Positions 51,601-64,000 are shown, counted from the first letter of the stretch. The stretch: 64,000 nt of DNA from Paragonimus skrjabini miyazakii (GCA_014338405.1 JTDE01000168.1:211316-275315), one strand, 5' to 3'. The notes: a model not told the origin generated them from the sequence alone. Program-made: numbers and translations.

Positions 51601-54600
51601 TTCTGTTAAATTTCGGTGTCTACTGGTCATGTGACAGTCATAATCAAACTGGGAAAGCTCTTTTCGATCAGGATTACGTTGTAACACTAGTGTGACATTA
51701 AGTTTACCAGCGCGCGTAATGAGGATAAAACCTGATTGACGATTGTTTCGTCGCGTGGTTTCTGAACGTGCCCACTTCAACTATTCTTGTTTAATTCCAC
51801 TTTGGTTAAATGTCATATTGACAGAAGTTGGAATAAGTTTGTCATTGGAGTAGAATGTTCAGTAACATCTCCCTATTGATGTGAATAAAATGTGGGTGAT
51901 TATTTCTTGCGGTTTGTTATATGAAGCGCAGTCAAGGTCTCTAAATTATCGCGGAATGGAATGACTAAAAAGTAAGCAGAGTTTGGCATCTTACAATAAT
52001 ATCAAGCAAGCTGGGACGGGAAACCGTTGATCCCAGTGGCTACCAGGGAAGTGACGGTTAGCTGCTTTTATCTGGTTTGGTCTCAGCAACATCACGTTCG
52101 CCGAGGATTTGAACCCATGACCTACGAGACAATACCCGAATAATGACCCAAACAGTTATCCGCTAGGTCACCGGGTTGTCATTAGAAGTGCGGATAAGCA
52201 TGCAAATCATTCAGTTAATTAAATTTAGTCTACGAAGAAAGGGAGTACGACAACTAACGAACGTGATGTGCATACCTTCCTCCAACCTCGGTGGTCATGC
52301 TCATGTGGTGAGTTGGGTAAGTTGTTGCAATATCATTCTGACACCTATTTACAGGTCGCAGATTCGATTCTCCACCTTGTCTAGTGTGTATGGGGTCCAA
52401 CTGGATCAGCGCAGATTTAAACTATTTTGCTAATGGTCAATGAAACAAGGTGTTGGTAAAAGCCTTTCTGAAAACCTTTTAAAACCGTTTTAGTTGCTTA
52501 CTAATATGTAGGCCAATCACAGTCGGATGATTGATTTGTCAACGAATAAAGGAAATGCAGTAGCCAAAAATAACAGATATGCTCTCAGGTTAATGCTATA
52601 TGCAGTGGTTTGTTCCGTGTTCGCAAACAACCTGCAGAAACAACATCCCAGGGCCTCAGCCATCCCCTGCCATATAGACTGGCTGAAACAAGGAAAATGA
52701 CTACTCAAAGGGTGCAGAATTGTTGCACCTCGGCATACCGATCGTGGCCAAGTAATCGATGGAATGGCCAGAGCTTGTAAACCATTTCTTAGGTGGAGGT
52801 GACACTTGCGGAAGCTAATTAATCAGAGTTGGCCCATATATGGTGTGTTTATTATCAGAGCTTTTTAAGTACGCGAATGCAATCCGCAAACATGTCCATT
52901 TGTCATACAACTGGAAGTGATTACACTTTTTCACAGTCTGTCTCGTATGTATACGTGCAACTTAACCGGGTACATTTTAACTGTTTCCTGTTTCTCACTC
53001 ACCTGCGCATCAAATACAACACGGGATGGAAATTAAACAACACAAAGTTATCTTTGTTATTAGTTCCATAGGTTCAAATCGGATTTTTAATACTGTGGCT
53101 TGAAGCCAAAACTGATTTAGTGTTGCAACTCTGTTTTGTCGTTTGGCATCCAGTGTCTGGGAAAATAATCTCTGGTTTGTTGAAAGTTATGTCTCTACTT
53201 AACCCTGAAATCCGTGTTTATGCTTGTGAAGAGATTACTGTAAGCTTAAGCACGAGTACAAAAAATACCGCACATTATCTGTTCCCCTTCTACTTTTAGA
53301 ATCGGACTAACCAAACTGTATAAATAGTTGACCCAGTTTCACGACAAATCGGTTGTAATATAATTCATACTGTGCTTTGGAGGTTTTATTGATTCGGTAG
53401 GTTTGTCTTGAAAACGCCCCTTGAGTAAGGTGAGAACACTCATATGTTTGAAAACGCATACTTATAACGGTTGTTAAGTGATTTAAGAGAATTCATTGGT
53501 CAGCGTTCTCGTAAAGAAAACTTTCGACCATTCTTCTCTTAGTCACTGCTAAGTGATCTGAACTCCATGCCAGCATTACTTCACCACTTTAGGGGCAGTG
53601 GCCTAATCCTTTGTGGCAAACCTAATCCAGTGGTGCTCGAAAGAGCTACAGGTTTTGTATGAATTTTTTTGCCGTATAATACTGGATGGTTTAGTCCAAC
53701 GAAGGCCGGTTCTGTTGTCGTTAATTTCTTTGCTGAACAGATCTTGAGAGCTTTATAACCAAAACCGGAAAGCTCATTCATTATCGACTGGTTGAGTACA
53801 GCCTGTCAGATTTGAGGTTGTCGCGATTACTGTTTTACCAAATCCCTTACCAATCCCAGAAGATTGATGGTCTGGTTATCAATCTAGAGTAGCACTTTGT
53901 TGTGTGACCTTTATGTTCCGCTGTACAGCAACAGGGAAATGGTTACATCGGTGTCGATTGGTCACAGATAATTACCGTCTTCGAGATCCATGTTTATTGT
54001 CTTGTTAATGAATTTACTTCGTCATTTGGCGGTTAGACTATTTAGTCGAATGGAGTGGTAGAGGCAGCGAATAAGATATTTGCTTGGTTTCTCTTAAGTA
54101 CACATTTGATTGCTCTAGATGGCTCATCATCGCCTCAGTCTTTCGTGTTTGGATTGAATGTAGTGAGAACTATGTCGATCGACTTATACAAATGGGCATT
54201 CGGTACGTTTACTTCAACCGGTTCGCCGCGGGACAATTCACATACAAATTATGCCGTAGTTTCTTCATATAAAAAACACAATCACGAAGAAAATATTCCA
54301 CTCGCGACTAGGCTGTCTCGTGTACCAGATACTTGAAAAATAGTAATGAGCTTCATCTATTCACAATAATCTGTTATTTATTTATTTGGCATTTTGTCTC
54401 CCCATTTGTTAAGCAAAGTAGCCGTATGCTCCTTTTGCCGATAAATGAAACGTACATGTTCACACGTAGCGTGAAGCGGTACAAGTATGCTTTAATCTCG
54501 TCGAGATCAGTTCAAGCATTTTTCGTCCAGTCGTACGGTTCTGTTTGTCTAGCGTTTTGAGGTTGGGCCTACTAATTTATTTGTCAGTATTAACACATCT

Positions 54601-55078
54601 CAGTAAAATAACAGTGGTGGCTGCGACTAATTCATCGTTTAACAACGATTTCTGTCTAGTTTTCTGCCCACTTAATGAGTACTTCTCAAAATATGTTCAG
54701 TGCGCAATCATTTTGATTGAGTAGCCTATGCGGTGGCGTATTAATGCTCTCATTTTTTACTTTTATCTACAAAAATGATTGCGAACTGCATGTGTGCATT
54801 TATCTTCTGGTAGCCGAATAACCTGTCAATTATCAACTTCATAAACAGTCAAAGTACCGTACAATTGATCAAACGGATTTGCTAAGCTTGCATTGCTTGT
54901 CATTTGGGTGTCATATTGCATCGTTTGCTGTAAACCGCTTAAATGGTTAAACCTGATTGCACCTGATTCCAATCGCAATGGTGAATAAACACAACCTCTC
55001 CTCATATACGGTCTCAGTAGTTAACTTTTTTGATGTTGCTTTTTACTTGCTAATGATTCATCTGGTGTCTGTAAACAG
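45681..55078 (+). other. DDR intron (9.4 kb)
   Basis: A phase-1 intron, the longest in the gene. It contains a tRNA-like SINE at 52012-52180 and possibly another B-box-like segment near 52363-52378. The 159-codon frame at 50969-51448 is Cys-rich but has no domain and is within chance expectation for this much sequence. Confidence 0.6.
52012..52180 (-). repeat. tRNA-derived SINE, family C
   Basis: The minus strand reads CCCGGTGACCTAGCGGATAA (A-box-like), then a canonical B-box GGGTTCAAATCC (52116-52105) about 60 bases on. The tail ends GGGATCAACGGTTTCCCGTC. Spacing and both boxes are tRNA-like, but the acceptor stem does not fold, so it is a SINE head rather than a tRNA gene. Its tail differs from families A and B. 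Confidence 0.65.
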
Positions 55079-55563
55079 GTCCAGAATACGCAAGTGCATC
55101 CATCTTTGAGTACAGCTCAACTACACCGGAATCGCCGATGTCTCCTCCTCCAACATGTACTGAGAGTATGCCGGCTACCAATTATCGCCCAGTGTTGCCA
55201 ACCTATACCGTTTCGTTTGCTCAACCAATTCCTGGGCTAGCGTCTGTCACATCCAGTATATACACTGGCCCTGCTTCTCTTCCTATGTCTGCTACAACTT
55301 TGCGACCCGTTTCTAAGCATGCCACACCAAACCCAGTCCACCGCCTTCATTCATCAGTAGGACCACAAGCTGCGGGACTCTTATTTTTGCCACAAACCAA
55401 TTTGGAGACCCTCAGGAGTAATGATCCAAATTTAATTTATCAGGCAATACCTTCTAACAAGTATGGTTTCCTGCCAGAAGTAGGTCGTCATTGTAATCTC
55501 TACCAAGCCGATCAAAGAAACACATATCAAGGACACATACAGCAGATTTGTGACAACAATGAA
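55079..55563 (+). CDS. Discoidin domain receptor, exon i (cytoplasmic juxtamembrane)
   Basis: A 485-bp exon after the acceptor CTGTAAACAG, phase 1 in, ending phase 0 before the donor GTTAGT (55564). It encodes Ser/Thr/Pro- and Tyr-rich cytoplasmic sequence (EYASASIFEYSSTTPESPMS, RPVLPTYTVSFAQPIPG). No domain is recognised. An alternative donor three codon positions later (GTAAAC) would leave phase 1 and break the join to exon j, so GTTAGT is preferred. Confidence 0.75.
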
Positions 55564-57643
55564 GTTAGTAAACGTTTCTTGTGTCCTGTACTTTATTGCC
55601 ACTATCTTGTGAATTGGTTAATAAGTGTTTGAAACCGAAAGTTTGTAGCTGACAGTGAAATCTTTCCAGTTGTCCAGTGGTCTCATATCACAGTTTGTTT
55701 TTGCCGTTCTAGTTATCAATTTTTTTCAACGGTTGATGAGTCTGAAACTCTCCTTCGTGTGCCAGCTTTAACATGTGGTTAAAATAAGGTACATAGTCGG
55801 TGGGTTTTCAGTTCAAGACTAGCAAAACAACCGCACTTCTTAAAAGTTGACTACAGTCATAGAGAAGTTCTCTCAAGAGAGACTACGGTTGGCTAGTCTA
55901 GATAAAGTATAGATATCCGCTTGTTTCTCTCAACTTGTTAACAATTTACCATGATCGTTTTACAATACAATAAAAGACTGTATGGTTTACTTAACCACGT
56001 CCCCAACCGTTCTTGCTCCCCATTTACAAAGAAATGTTCCTATCGAAACCGAAATCCGTGTCGCCATTGTTTGTGCTTTTGTAAGCCTACTTACAGATCT
56101 GTAGACGCTATCCTGATTTAAGGTTATCTGTACATGTATGCATATCGCACTGCTCCGGTCTGGTCTGTCACTTGTGTACTTATGTGTCCAATAGCAGGAC
56201 CATACGGGAGACCACGTGTGACGACTGTGTTTAGATGGTACTTGGTTGTTGTCCGCGCACTTCAGAGTGAATGCCGGACGATGCATGGGATGGAGGTTGG
56301 TTCTGGAAGACAGATTACCACCTAAATTTAACTCATACGTTTGCCTGAATCGTGATTAATTTCTTGTTGAATTCATTGGCTTCCTGTGAACCTTTGTTAA
56401 GCTTGTTGGCTAAGTATTAGGGTATACACAAAGCAGATTTTATAATACTTTGTTGTGGTTATCTTCAAATGAAATTGCAAATGAAACATATTCCTGTCAA
56501 TGGATATATACGTTAGTTTAATAAAGGCCTTTCGTTCCTATCTACCATAACCAGCTCCTCTACTTGCGGTTCACACAGAAGCGTGTTTCAAGCAGTCTTT
56601 GTAGTGTTATATTATCAGTATTATATTAGTCATATCCATTTTTTCTTGTTCGCATCGACCAACAACCACTGTCGTTTGGCAATTCACCCGCTTCTTTTTT
56701 CAAAAATCCATTTGTCCGTGGCTTTTTACCTTTCTTATTCTTCAGCTTTGTTGGTGCATTGTATGAATAATGTTTTGTCTTTTTTCTCTCAGTCTAACCT
56801 TGAAGTTTGTTTCTCCTCATATCCTCTCTAGAGTGCACTAGCATATACTCGTTTATTAAATCGTTTCGCGCATTACATTTTCAGTATTTTTTCAGTTTAA
56901 ACCTTATCATTGGAGTCTAACTGTGTTTACTTCCCGAGATATAGGGATTTCAGTTTCGTGCTAGCCTACCAGTTGGATAACCAGCATTGGCCGGCTGGAC
57001 AAAAAGGTCTCATTCACATGCATTCTGGTCTTATTCCTTCAGGTTTACCTGGTTACGTGGTGTGTGAATGGAAACACAAGTGTTTCTGAGCAAGCCACTT
57101 GTGATGGTTAAGCGCAGGCGTCCTCCGGTTTCGGTGACTGTGGTAGGCCAGTTCAAAAACGGATGCTGCCAGCTGTAGTATTAAATCAAAACCACTGACG
57201 AGTCAAAAGTAGGCTGTTCAGCTTAAGAAAATCACGGAGTTTTGCATTATTACTGGTCTCTCATAAGAGGTTTCTACTTCCTTACTCATAACCTCACGTT
57301 TGAATGTCGCGCTACGCTTAGCTTATCAGTTTTTGATGTGAGGATGTCGTTAACGCCAAAAGACAGAAAATGCTAATTACTGCGTTTAATAATGTTTACA
57401 ATCAAGTTCAACCTCAGCTATTTGCGACACAATGGTTCCTGTGAGACTGCCAGTGGTCAAACGGTTTCTGCACTTTGAGGCTAGCTCAGGTGTGCCATCA
57501 ATTCTAGCTAGTGTATAACTTTAGCTTATTTTGTAACGTTTACGAGTAATATTTAAAAACAGTTTTCAAAACGAGCAACTATCTTCTCCTGCCAGCGTTT
57601 CCCCTCCCCCTAACAAGTTTGACACTGATTTTTTGGACTTTAG
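55564..57643 (+). other. DDR intron (2.1 kb)
   Basis: A phase-0 intron with no recognised element. The 3' part is pyrimidine-rich and ends GGACTTTAG. Confidence 0.6.
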
Positions 57644-58123
57644 AATTCGCAAGGATCACGTGACCCTTGGTTATTACCAGCAGCAAATAGCCGGAATTCT
57701 ATGAACCCCCAATTGGATCCCAGAAAAGCGGTCTGGAACCCGGAAACTCGCAATATTTGTGCTTTTCCAGCCCAGATGGGGTTACCAGGGATTGTTCACC
57801 CAACTTTTTCAGGAATGGTTGATTTGACTCACAATAGCCCTCAAGTTTCACCACAACATTTCATCCCAACTCCATTAGTGTTTTCAACTATATCTCCAAA
57901 GTCTCAACAAGAGCAGCCACCACAAGCGAGACAATATCAGCAGCTGACAGCAGTGGAATTTACAGGGGATCATCACAATTCGCAGCAACAACAACTCAGT
58001 TACCATCGAGGTAGTCCGGTAGGAGCAGCTGGCTCTACGAGCTACATACGTGATGCTAACGATCAATCTAACCGAGATGGAGCCAGCTCAGGATGCGTTT
58101 CCATTTACTCAAAGTGTGGTTGA
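57644..58123 (+). CDS. Discoidin domain receptor, exon j (cytoplasmic, possible 3' terminal exon)
   Basis: The exon starts in phase 0 after TTTGGACTTTAG and runs 159 codons to a TGA at 58121-58123. It is Gln-, Asn- and Pro-rich (QQEQPPQARQYQQ, HHNSQQQQLSYHRGSP) and has no domain. Either the gene stops here, giving a receptor without a kinase, or one of several weak internal donors (GTAGTC near 58010, GTAGGA near 58019, GTGTGG near 58114) continues to unseen kinase exons. A poly(A) signal lies at 58899, which supports use as a terminal exon in at least one transcript. Confidence 0.65.
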   Translation, partial: NSQGSRDPWLLPAANSRNSMNPQLDPRKAVWNPETRNICAFPAQMGLPGIVHPTFSGMVDLTHNSPQVSPQHFIPTPLVFSTISPKSQQEQPPQARQYQQLTAVEFTGDHHNSQQQQLSYHRGSPVGAAGSTSYIRDANDQSNRDGASSGCVSIYSKCG

Positions 58124-58898
58124 TAAAATTTCCTTTTAAAGTTGGACGAACACCCCCCACTTACATCCTATTTTACTTTCTAAATCGTTAGTTGAATGTT
58201 GGCGGTGGTGACTTTTGCAGGATTGCCCGATGGGTACCATATTTCTACCCCTCACATAGTCATTTTGTTGAAAGGGTGTGAATATCTGCAGTGAAAAGCA
58301 CTTCCCAGTTTGGCTCACCCCGCTATTGGCGGGGGGAGTAAGATATAATAACTCGTCGTCCAAAACTTCATTCTGCCTTGCTTTGTTGTCGTTATTATTA
58401 GGCACTGAAGAAGCTTACCAAAAAATGATTGTTTTCTGGATATATATACATCCGGAACCTCCCCGCACATATGTTTTTATCACTGTTGCAATATGCGATT
58501 GTCCGGTGCCCATCTGGATGCGTTTACATGTGGAGGTATGCGCATGTACATACATTTATAAATATATATGTACATACACTTTTTTACTAAAATTATTGGA
58601 CAACGCCAGTCTGTGAATGCAATCGTTTGGCTTTCTCATTCAGTCCGTGCATTTTTGCTTGAACTCATTGTTGACTACTAAGTGTGAAACGAGTAGTAGT
58701 CTATTTATGGTCATTGTGCCTGTGTTCAAAATGCCTGTAGAGTTCAGCGGTTTTGATTCTGAGATTTGTTCTACTTACGCGATTGTACAGTGATTTTGCG
58801 TTCTCCACATTCTGCGCAAGTGATATTAATTTACTTAACACTTGAAATACTGTTCGTTGTTAAGTTTTGATTACGGTTACACAGTATTGTAAATATGC
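58124..58898 (+). other. Possible 3' UTR of the DDR transcript
   Basis: Sequence between the exon j stop and the first AATAAA. There is an AT-rich stretch with ATGTACAT repeated at 58544 and 58568. No coding segment resembling a kinase is seen. Confidence 0.4.
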
Positions 58899-58904
58899 AA
58901 TAAA
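58899..58904 (+). promoter_or_regulatory. Candidate polyadenylation signal
   Basis: AATAAA followed by a T/G-bearing stretch (CTGTATCTATGACTGA). It is the first AATAAA I find downstream of the stop at 58123. Confidence 0.4.
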
Positions 58905-61900
58905 CTGTATCTATGACTGACTTCTGAAAATCCTCCTAGCTTTAACTCATGTTCTGGGCATTCATAGCTCATGTGCTGACTTCTACACCTGGAAGTAATG
59001 AGTTCAGTCTATCTCCAGTTATAGGACAACATGAAAACACGAGTTGAGGGTTGCTATGGTAGCATTTTGTTTTTCTTGGGCTTACTAAAAACAGTGCGAC
59101 TACTTACATATGACAACAACGACTAAACTCAAAGAATGAGGATACTATATGTTAACCATTGAATAAAAACGATAACACAAACATCACTGATCGACGCTAC
59201 TTGAGTGACGTAGTTAGGGCTGTCAACACCTAGCTACACTATAGGAGAGTCGAATCTGTTCAATGTATGGACTTTTGTTAAGATACCTTTACATAGTCCC
59301 TAAGTTTTACGTTGGGCCATAAATATAGATGTTTACTTGCGTCACTCACTGTATCCTACGTTATATTCGTCACTTATTTTCTTAAGTAATTGTGCGACTC
59401 TGGCTTTGTTAGAAAGTTATACGTGAAAAATGTCTTCACCAGGTACATATTAATAAAATATCAACTGGTGTAGTGTAACCCTTCTGCTTTCCTACAGAAT
59501 CTCCTGTAAACTTATTTAAAACTAACTGAATTTATATAAAGTAGCACATTCAGTGCAATTTTCACGAAGACGGTGGATCTATTCGACAATTTAAAATCCC
59601 AAACAGTGGGCAGAAGCCTACCAGTCACAGATGGAAAGTAAAATGTGCGTCATGTGATCAAAATACCAGTCAATATGAGAGACGACAGTAGACAAAAACG
59701 GTCATTGTGATAACAAATGAAGCATCCTACCGAGTTCGGCCTTTTTCCGGGGATTTTTTGCAAAACGTTTTAGGGATACTCAGAGATAACCAGTTTACCT
59801 CAAGGAGCTGGACAAAAACTAGTCATAGGTTCGTGTGTAAACAAGATGCATAAAACTGTTGCCTTCAACCGTACTCCAAAGTCTGGATTTCTGTCCAGAA
59901 GACATTTGGCCACAGGTGCCCCTCGTACTATGTATGAAGTCACTATCAACCTTAGTCGGGCTGGTTCAGTTTAAATTCTGTAGTCCTACGTAAATTTGTT
60001 TTCCAACGTGAATATCGACAACAAGATTTTCAAGAAGAAGGTTGATGAAAAGTATGTTTTACAATCAGTCAGCGCAACATTTACTGTTAACTTCACTGTT
60101 TGTTAAATTTTCCATTGAATTATTGAGTTGTCAGAAACAAGTAGACACTCAAATACTTTATTATAGATTCCGGCTCTGACGTCGTTCCAGATGAATATGT
60201 CCCAATTTCACAAATTGTTTGGTTAGTGAAGTTAAAACATTTATCGTTTAAGAACATCTGTTACACAGTTTCACTGTAGACATCGATCGTTCCGTACAAT
60301 TTGGTGCAGGTAAGCTGGACCTTATTGGTCGGCGTTTGAGGTATAGTAGGGTGTAATTAATGCATCTATTTAATAATACGGGGAGAATGATTTTTAATTC
60401 GTCGAATGCTTTCATCAACTGTCCTTGATAAAACACAAATAACACAATTATGTGATCCTGAGGCTTAACACGATGGTCACAAGAATGCACTTCACCTTAC
60501 GACCCATATCTGTTGCGTTTAAGGATGTGTATTCACTCAAGTACACGTTCTGCTGATTCACACTGGTTCATTTTGATAACAGCAAAGGTAAACCAGGTTC
60601 TGAATCGTAGAACTACAGGCATTACTCATAAGATTGGTGACTGAATAGTGAAACCACCTACTTTTAACATGAGTACGGTGGAGACAAATCGCAGTCATTA
60701 AGGTCAGCCAAGGAAGGTAGCCAAAAACACGCAGTTCGTTCGAGGCTGAAGCAAGAGTGCAGACACAGTTAGCATCAAAATACATTTCACTAACCGATTT
60801 TGTCTCTCTTAATGAATTCCAGGTAGGGATAAGTATTTTCTGTATACTGCGCAGTCAGAATTATCTGTTAACGCGTATGTAACAATACGGTAGAAGCATT
60901 CCAAAATGAGGCTTCACATTTACATGAAATGAAATAGTGAAACAATAGAAGGATTACCTTTACTGCCCCCACAAAACAATAACGACCAAAAGCACGTCAT
61001 TCACTTGATCGGGCTGAATCAGATAAACAATTGGTCCCACAGTGCAAGATAAACCGGTTGATATGGTTATCATTGAGGGTGATTGAATGTCATGCCGTTC
61101 ATCCAACTTCCAGTTTCAAACAGTTTTGACGAGCGTGGCTATAAAATGTTGACATTAGGCAGTCCACCACCAGCCTGAGAGTGGACGTGATGGAACGGGC
61201 TTTGTAGATATCTATAGACAATCCAAAAGTGTAGAGAGACAAAACATTGTGCAAAGCGGTTCTAAAGCAGCTTCCTAGATTATATTACCAAGCCTGCTTG
61301 ATGCTCTCCTTTCAACAATTCAACCTGACTGAGTGGATTAAGCAACGACTTAATAGTCTCCATAACCTTAACAAAGACAATTTCTCCGTATAAGTACACA
61401 ATTTGTTTTATACTGTCGGATAATTGCTGAGTGTAAATATTTTCAACTCAAAAATGTGCTTTGTGCAACACAGAAGATGAACCTCTCACTGTGAAATACC
61501 CATAATCTCAAAAGGTGAAACTTAATTCAAGGAATGAAAGATTATGTGACGGTCAGTGAATTCTTGGAGAGTGCATCATACAACTAGTATTCACAGTAAA
61601 TTATTTCTATTAAATTTACATTCTTAGCACATACAAAACAAGGCTTGTGAAAAATTCAAGCTCAGCAGATATCCGTAAGTGAATTGTTGGACTGATATTG
61701 GGGAACGAAAGCTTTGTACCTGGTTATAGTTGAGGTCACAGCGTAAGAAGTGGAAAACTTGAAACCAAAGTATTGAGGTGAGTCAGATAACACAGTTTGT
61801 GAAAAGTATTCGAAGTTTTTCCGTTCATTGTCTCAGATCCGCTTTAAAAGCGCAGTGAAAATCTCGCACAAACCGGGAGATCTTTTGAACTAAGCGCCTG

Positions 61901-63171
61901 GAAGCCAACGAGTAAACGGGAAATCCTGGATGATCCCAAAAGGTGTTAACAATACCATGGATCCGAGCGTTCTAATCTTCTCACCCTCTTGAAGGAATCG
62001 TTGGTTTTTTATTGCATTGTTATCTGACAGCGTAAAATCTAGTTTATTGAAAGGTACAGCTAAGGTAGCGTTTGTTTGAAGAAGTAAGACGTATACTCAC
62101 TGATGTCATTTGATATTGGCCATTAGATTTGGACGATGAAGCTAACTTTGTGTGAAATAATAAACTTGTGAAAATAATCAATATTACACATATTCGAGAA
62201 AGTAAGAAGGATTATCAATAAATTTGGATGCTTATAGTCAAAACCGATGGGATTATGACAAGCCGGAACAAATCAGCTTGCTATTACCTACATTTAATTC
62301 AGTTGAACAGTTTACTTTGTGGAGTTAACTGATTTCAGGCGTACTCTCAAAATCAAGATGAGTTTATGTAGTTATATTTTTCTTGCACATGATGGGGATG
62401 TAAATAATGCCAACCTTATGTACAGCTTGAAGTACAACTAAGGTTATTATTAAGTACTTGTCAAAAATGAGCGTTTAACTTCAATTGAGCATGGACGAAA
62501 CTGCCGTAATGATAAATTCCTTAACTGATCCACCGAAAGTGAGTGTGTTTTTCGTCAAACTATAAAAACAAATAAGCGCTGATGACTTCGTTCCGTTCGC
62601 TAACTTCACCCATACAAAGTACAATGCGTACGATATATGTTTATCGTACAACAACGCCCATGACATATGCAGCCACACATATTTTTCAGTAGGGTTCGTC
62701 ACTTGTTTAAATGACTGCAGGGAATTTTCTAAAGCTACCAGTGTTCTGTCAAATCGATAGGTCTGTGCAGGGCTAAAAATATCTCGGTCAGATGCATGAT
62801 TAAAGAAGCAAAATTGTTATACACACCGGACGCCACATATAGTGTACAGCTCCAGTTAGTCACACAATTCATTTGAAGCACGATTATTATCAGACAGTTA
62901 TCGTAAAGTTCCTTGATGTCGGCAGTTATGTTCCGAACAGTTTGTGTAAATCCCTCATATCCTTTGGTCACTAGTGCCTAATGTGCATATCGTCCCGTCG
63001 ACCGTGAACCAGTTAACGGGAACAAACACCTGTCGCATAATTTTTTGCATGTTACGCTCACATATCTTCTTCAGCTACCACTATCATTCGTGATCTACTG
63101 ATTACCCAAAGGATTTATTGGCCCGTGATAAGCTTTTTAAGATGACTCCCTGTATTTTTGTGTGTGCACAG
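58905..63171. other. No gene supported
   Basis: I searched for kinase signatures (Gly-rich loop, HRDLA-N, DFG) among frames on the + strand and saw none. Short kinase exons could escape notice. No repeat is recognised. Confidence 0.45.
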
Positions 63172-63349
63172 ACCTGATGAAACAGCTGCAAAAATGTGTG
63201 CATCTATACAAATTCACAATTATCAAATTTCGAGAAAAAGTATTAATGGTGAACTAACTAGTGGAAGCCGTGGTTGGATCAGTGAACGAAAATTTATGGT
63301 TCGACTGGGCTACTCTTCGAACGCCATTGCATTGTCTAGAATAAAATAA
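63172..63349 (+). CDS. Doubtful exon downstream of the DDR exons
   Basis: After the pyrimidine/TG-rich acceptor TGTGTGTGCACAG an open stretch of 58 codons reads PDETAAKMCASIQIHNYQIS and onward, ending in TAA at 63347-63349, with AATAAA-like sequence nearby. It would need a phase-2 donor upstream; GTGTGG at about 58114 in exon j fits that phase but is weak. There is no recognisable kinase motif and the frame may be chance. Confidence 0.2.
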
Positions 63350-63671
63350 ATGTAAAAGTCACGCAAATGGGAAAATAAATGTGTTTACTAAAAAATGTCG
63401 TTAATAACTTAGGGGTAATTGTTCGAAGTTGGTCTGTATAGGCTTGCTTTATGAATTCAGTTAGCTTACACTCGAACGATGTCATTTTCACCGGATATTC
63501 AGAGGATTTAGGTTATATCCATTTGTCTTTTAATTTTTAATGACTCTCAAAACCCGAGATTTATTTAATGCAATTGAACAACGTTCAAGTTTGATTGTAG
63601 TTTCCGTAGTTAGATAAACTTTGTAGTCAGCAACTTTCCAAAAACCATCAGGCCAAAAGTTTGCTCTTTTT

Positions 63672-63772
63672 TCAGTTTTTCAGTAGTGCATTTCCTTTTC
63701 CTGACGGGGAGTTGAACAACCGCTTATTTTCATACGAGTCAGTCGTGCTGACCCTTGCGCCACTAATCTCGC
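63672..63772 (-). repeat. Hammerhead-bearing SINE, family B, truncated copy 5
   Basis: The minus strand reads AGTGGCGCAAGGGTCAGCAC, then a B-box-like GGTTGTTCAACTCCCCG and GGAAATGCACTACTGAAAAA. It matches the head and middle of copies at 36252 and 41401 and stops where the hammerhead core should begin. Confidence 0.55.
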
Positions 63773-64000
63773 CACTAATACGTTCATATTATCATATTCA
63801 GTCGCTCAGCTACAACCGTCTATGAGTAGCGTTCAGCTCACCGGATCGTTTCGAAAGGATCCACGATAATGAAAGTTATAGACCAATTGATAATCTCGGG
63901 CTCAAAACTTCTCTGTTCGCAGAATTCACTGGGCACTATACAAATAATTAACGTTTAGTCAGGTATACCGGACAGTATTCAAAATAAAATATCCCAGTGC

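Noticed and set aside
52105..52116. Functional tRNA gene on the minus strand
   Set aside because: A- and B-box-like segments are present but no acceptor stem pairs and a non-tRNA tail follows; a SINE fits better.
55738..55760. TTGATGAGTCTGAAACTC as another hammerhead
   Set aside because: Only three bases separate the two core boxes and the first base of the core is changed, so no stem II can form.
58544..58575. Hairpin of two ATGTACAT units as a terminator or regulatory element
   Set aside because: The unit is itself palindromic and lies in AT-rich sequence; such structures are common by chance.

Overview
This window looks like nuclear DNA from a flatworm, most likely a digenean fluke. It is AT-rich and gene-poor, with small exons, GT-AG introns of 0.5 to 9.4 kb, and decayed retroelements. 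The elements include a Penelope-like element (PLE) and short tRNA-headed repeats that carry a hammerhead-ribozyme-like core of the kind known from schistosome Sm-alpha elements. The fluke assignment is inference; no species is named by the sequence.

The only host gene I can support is a discoidin domain receptor (DDR) on the + strand. Ten exons between 19008 and 58123 join in one frame (1267 residues if the 100-N gap is counted at face value). In order they encode the discoidin domain (exons at 19008, 28106, 28677), the discoidin-like domain (32402, 33585), a Ser/Thr-rich extracellular stalk (37318), a transmembrane helix (39805), and a very long low-complexity cytoplasmic region of about 790 residues (39805 to 58123). 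The signal peptide and the start of the discoidin domain lie upstream and were not found. No tyrosine kinase exon was recognised. The last exon ends in a stop with a polyadenylation signal downstream, so the gene either makes a kinase-less form or splices on to kinase exons beyond 64000.

Layout. 1-2190: no recognisable gene. 2190-2830: a decayed minus-strand coding relic. 3312-6597: two PLE fragments in head-to-head inversion; the arms are 1368 bp each and nearly identical, with a 550 bp centre, and the reading frames are broken. 6598-19007: no gene seen, except two related tRNA-derived SINEs near 15.8 and 16.4 kb. 19008-58123: the DDR gene, whose introns hold a LINE reverse-transcriptase relic (19.4 kb), a hammerhead-like relic (22.0 kb), two head-to-head pairs of hammerhead-bearing SINEs (35.9/36.3 and 41.3/41.4 kb) and another tRNA-like SINE (52.1 kb). 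58124-64000: the 3' flank, with a poly(A) signal, one doubtful exon and another SINE.

The least expected features are the giant DDR juxtamembrane region without a visible kinase, the SINE family with an embedded hammerhead core, and the PLE palindrome whose two arms both appear to lack the GIY-YIG endonuclease core.
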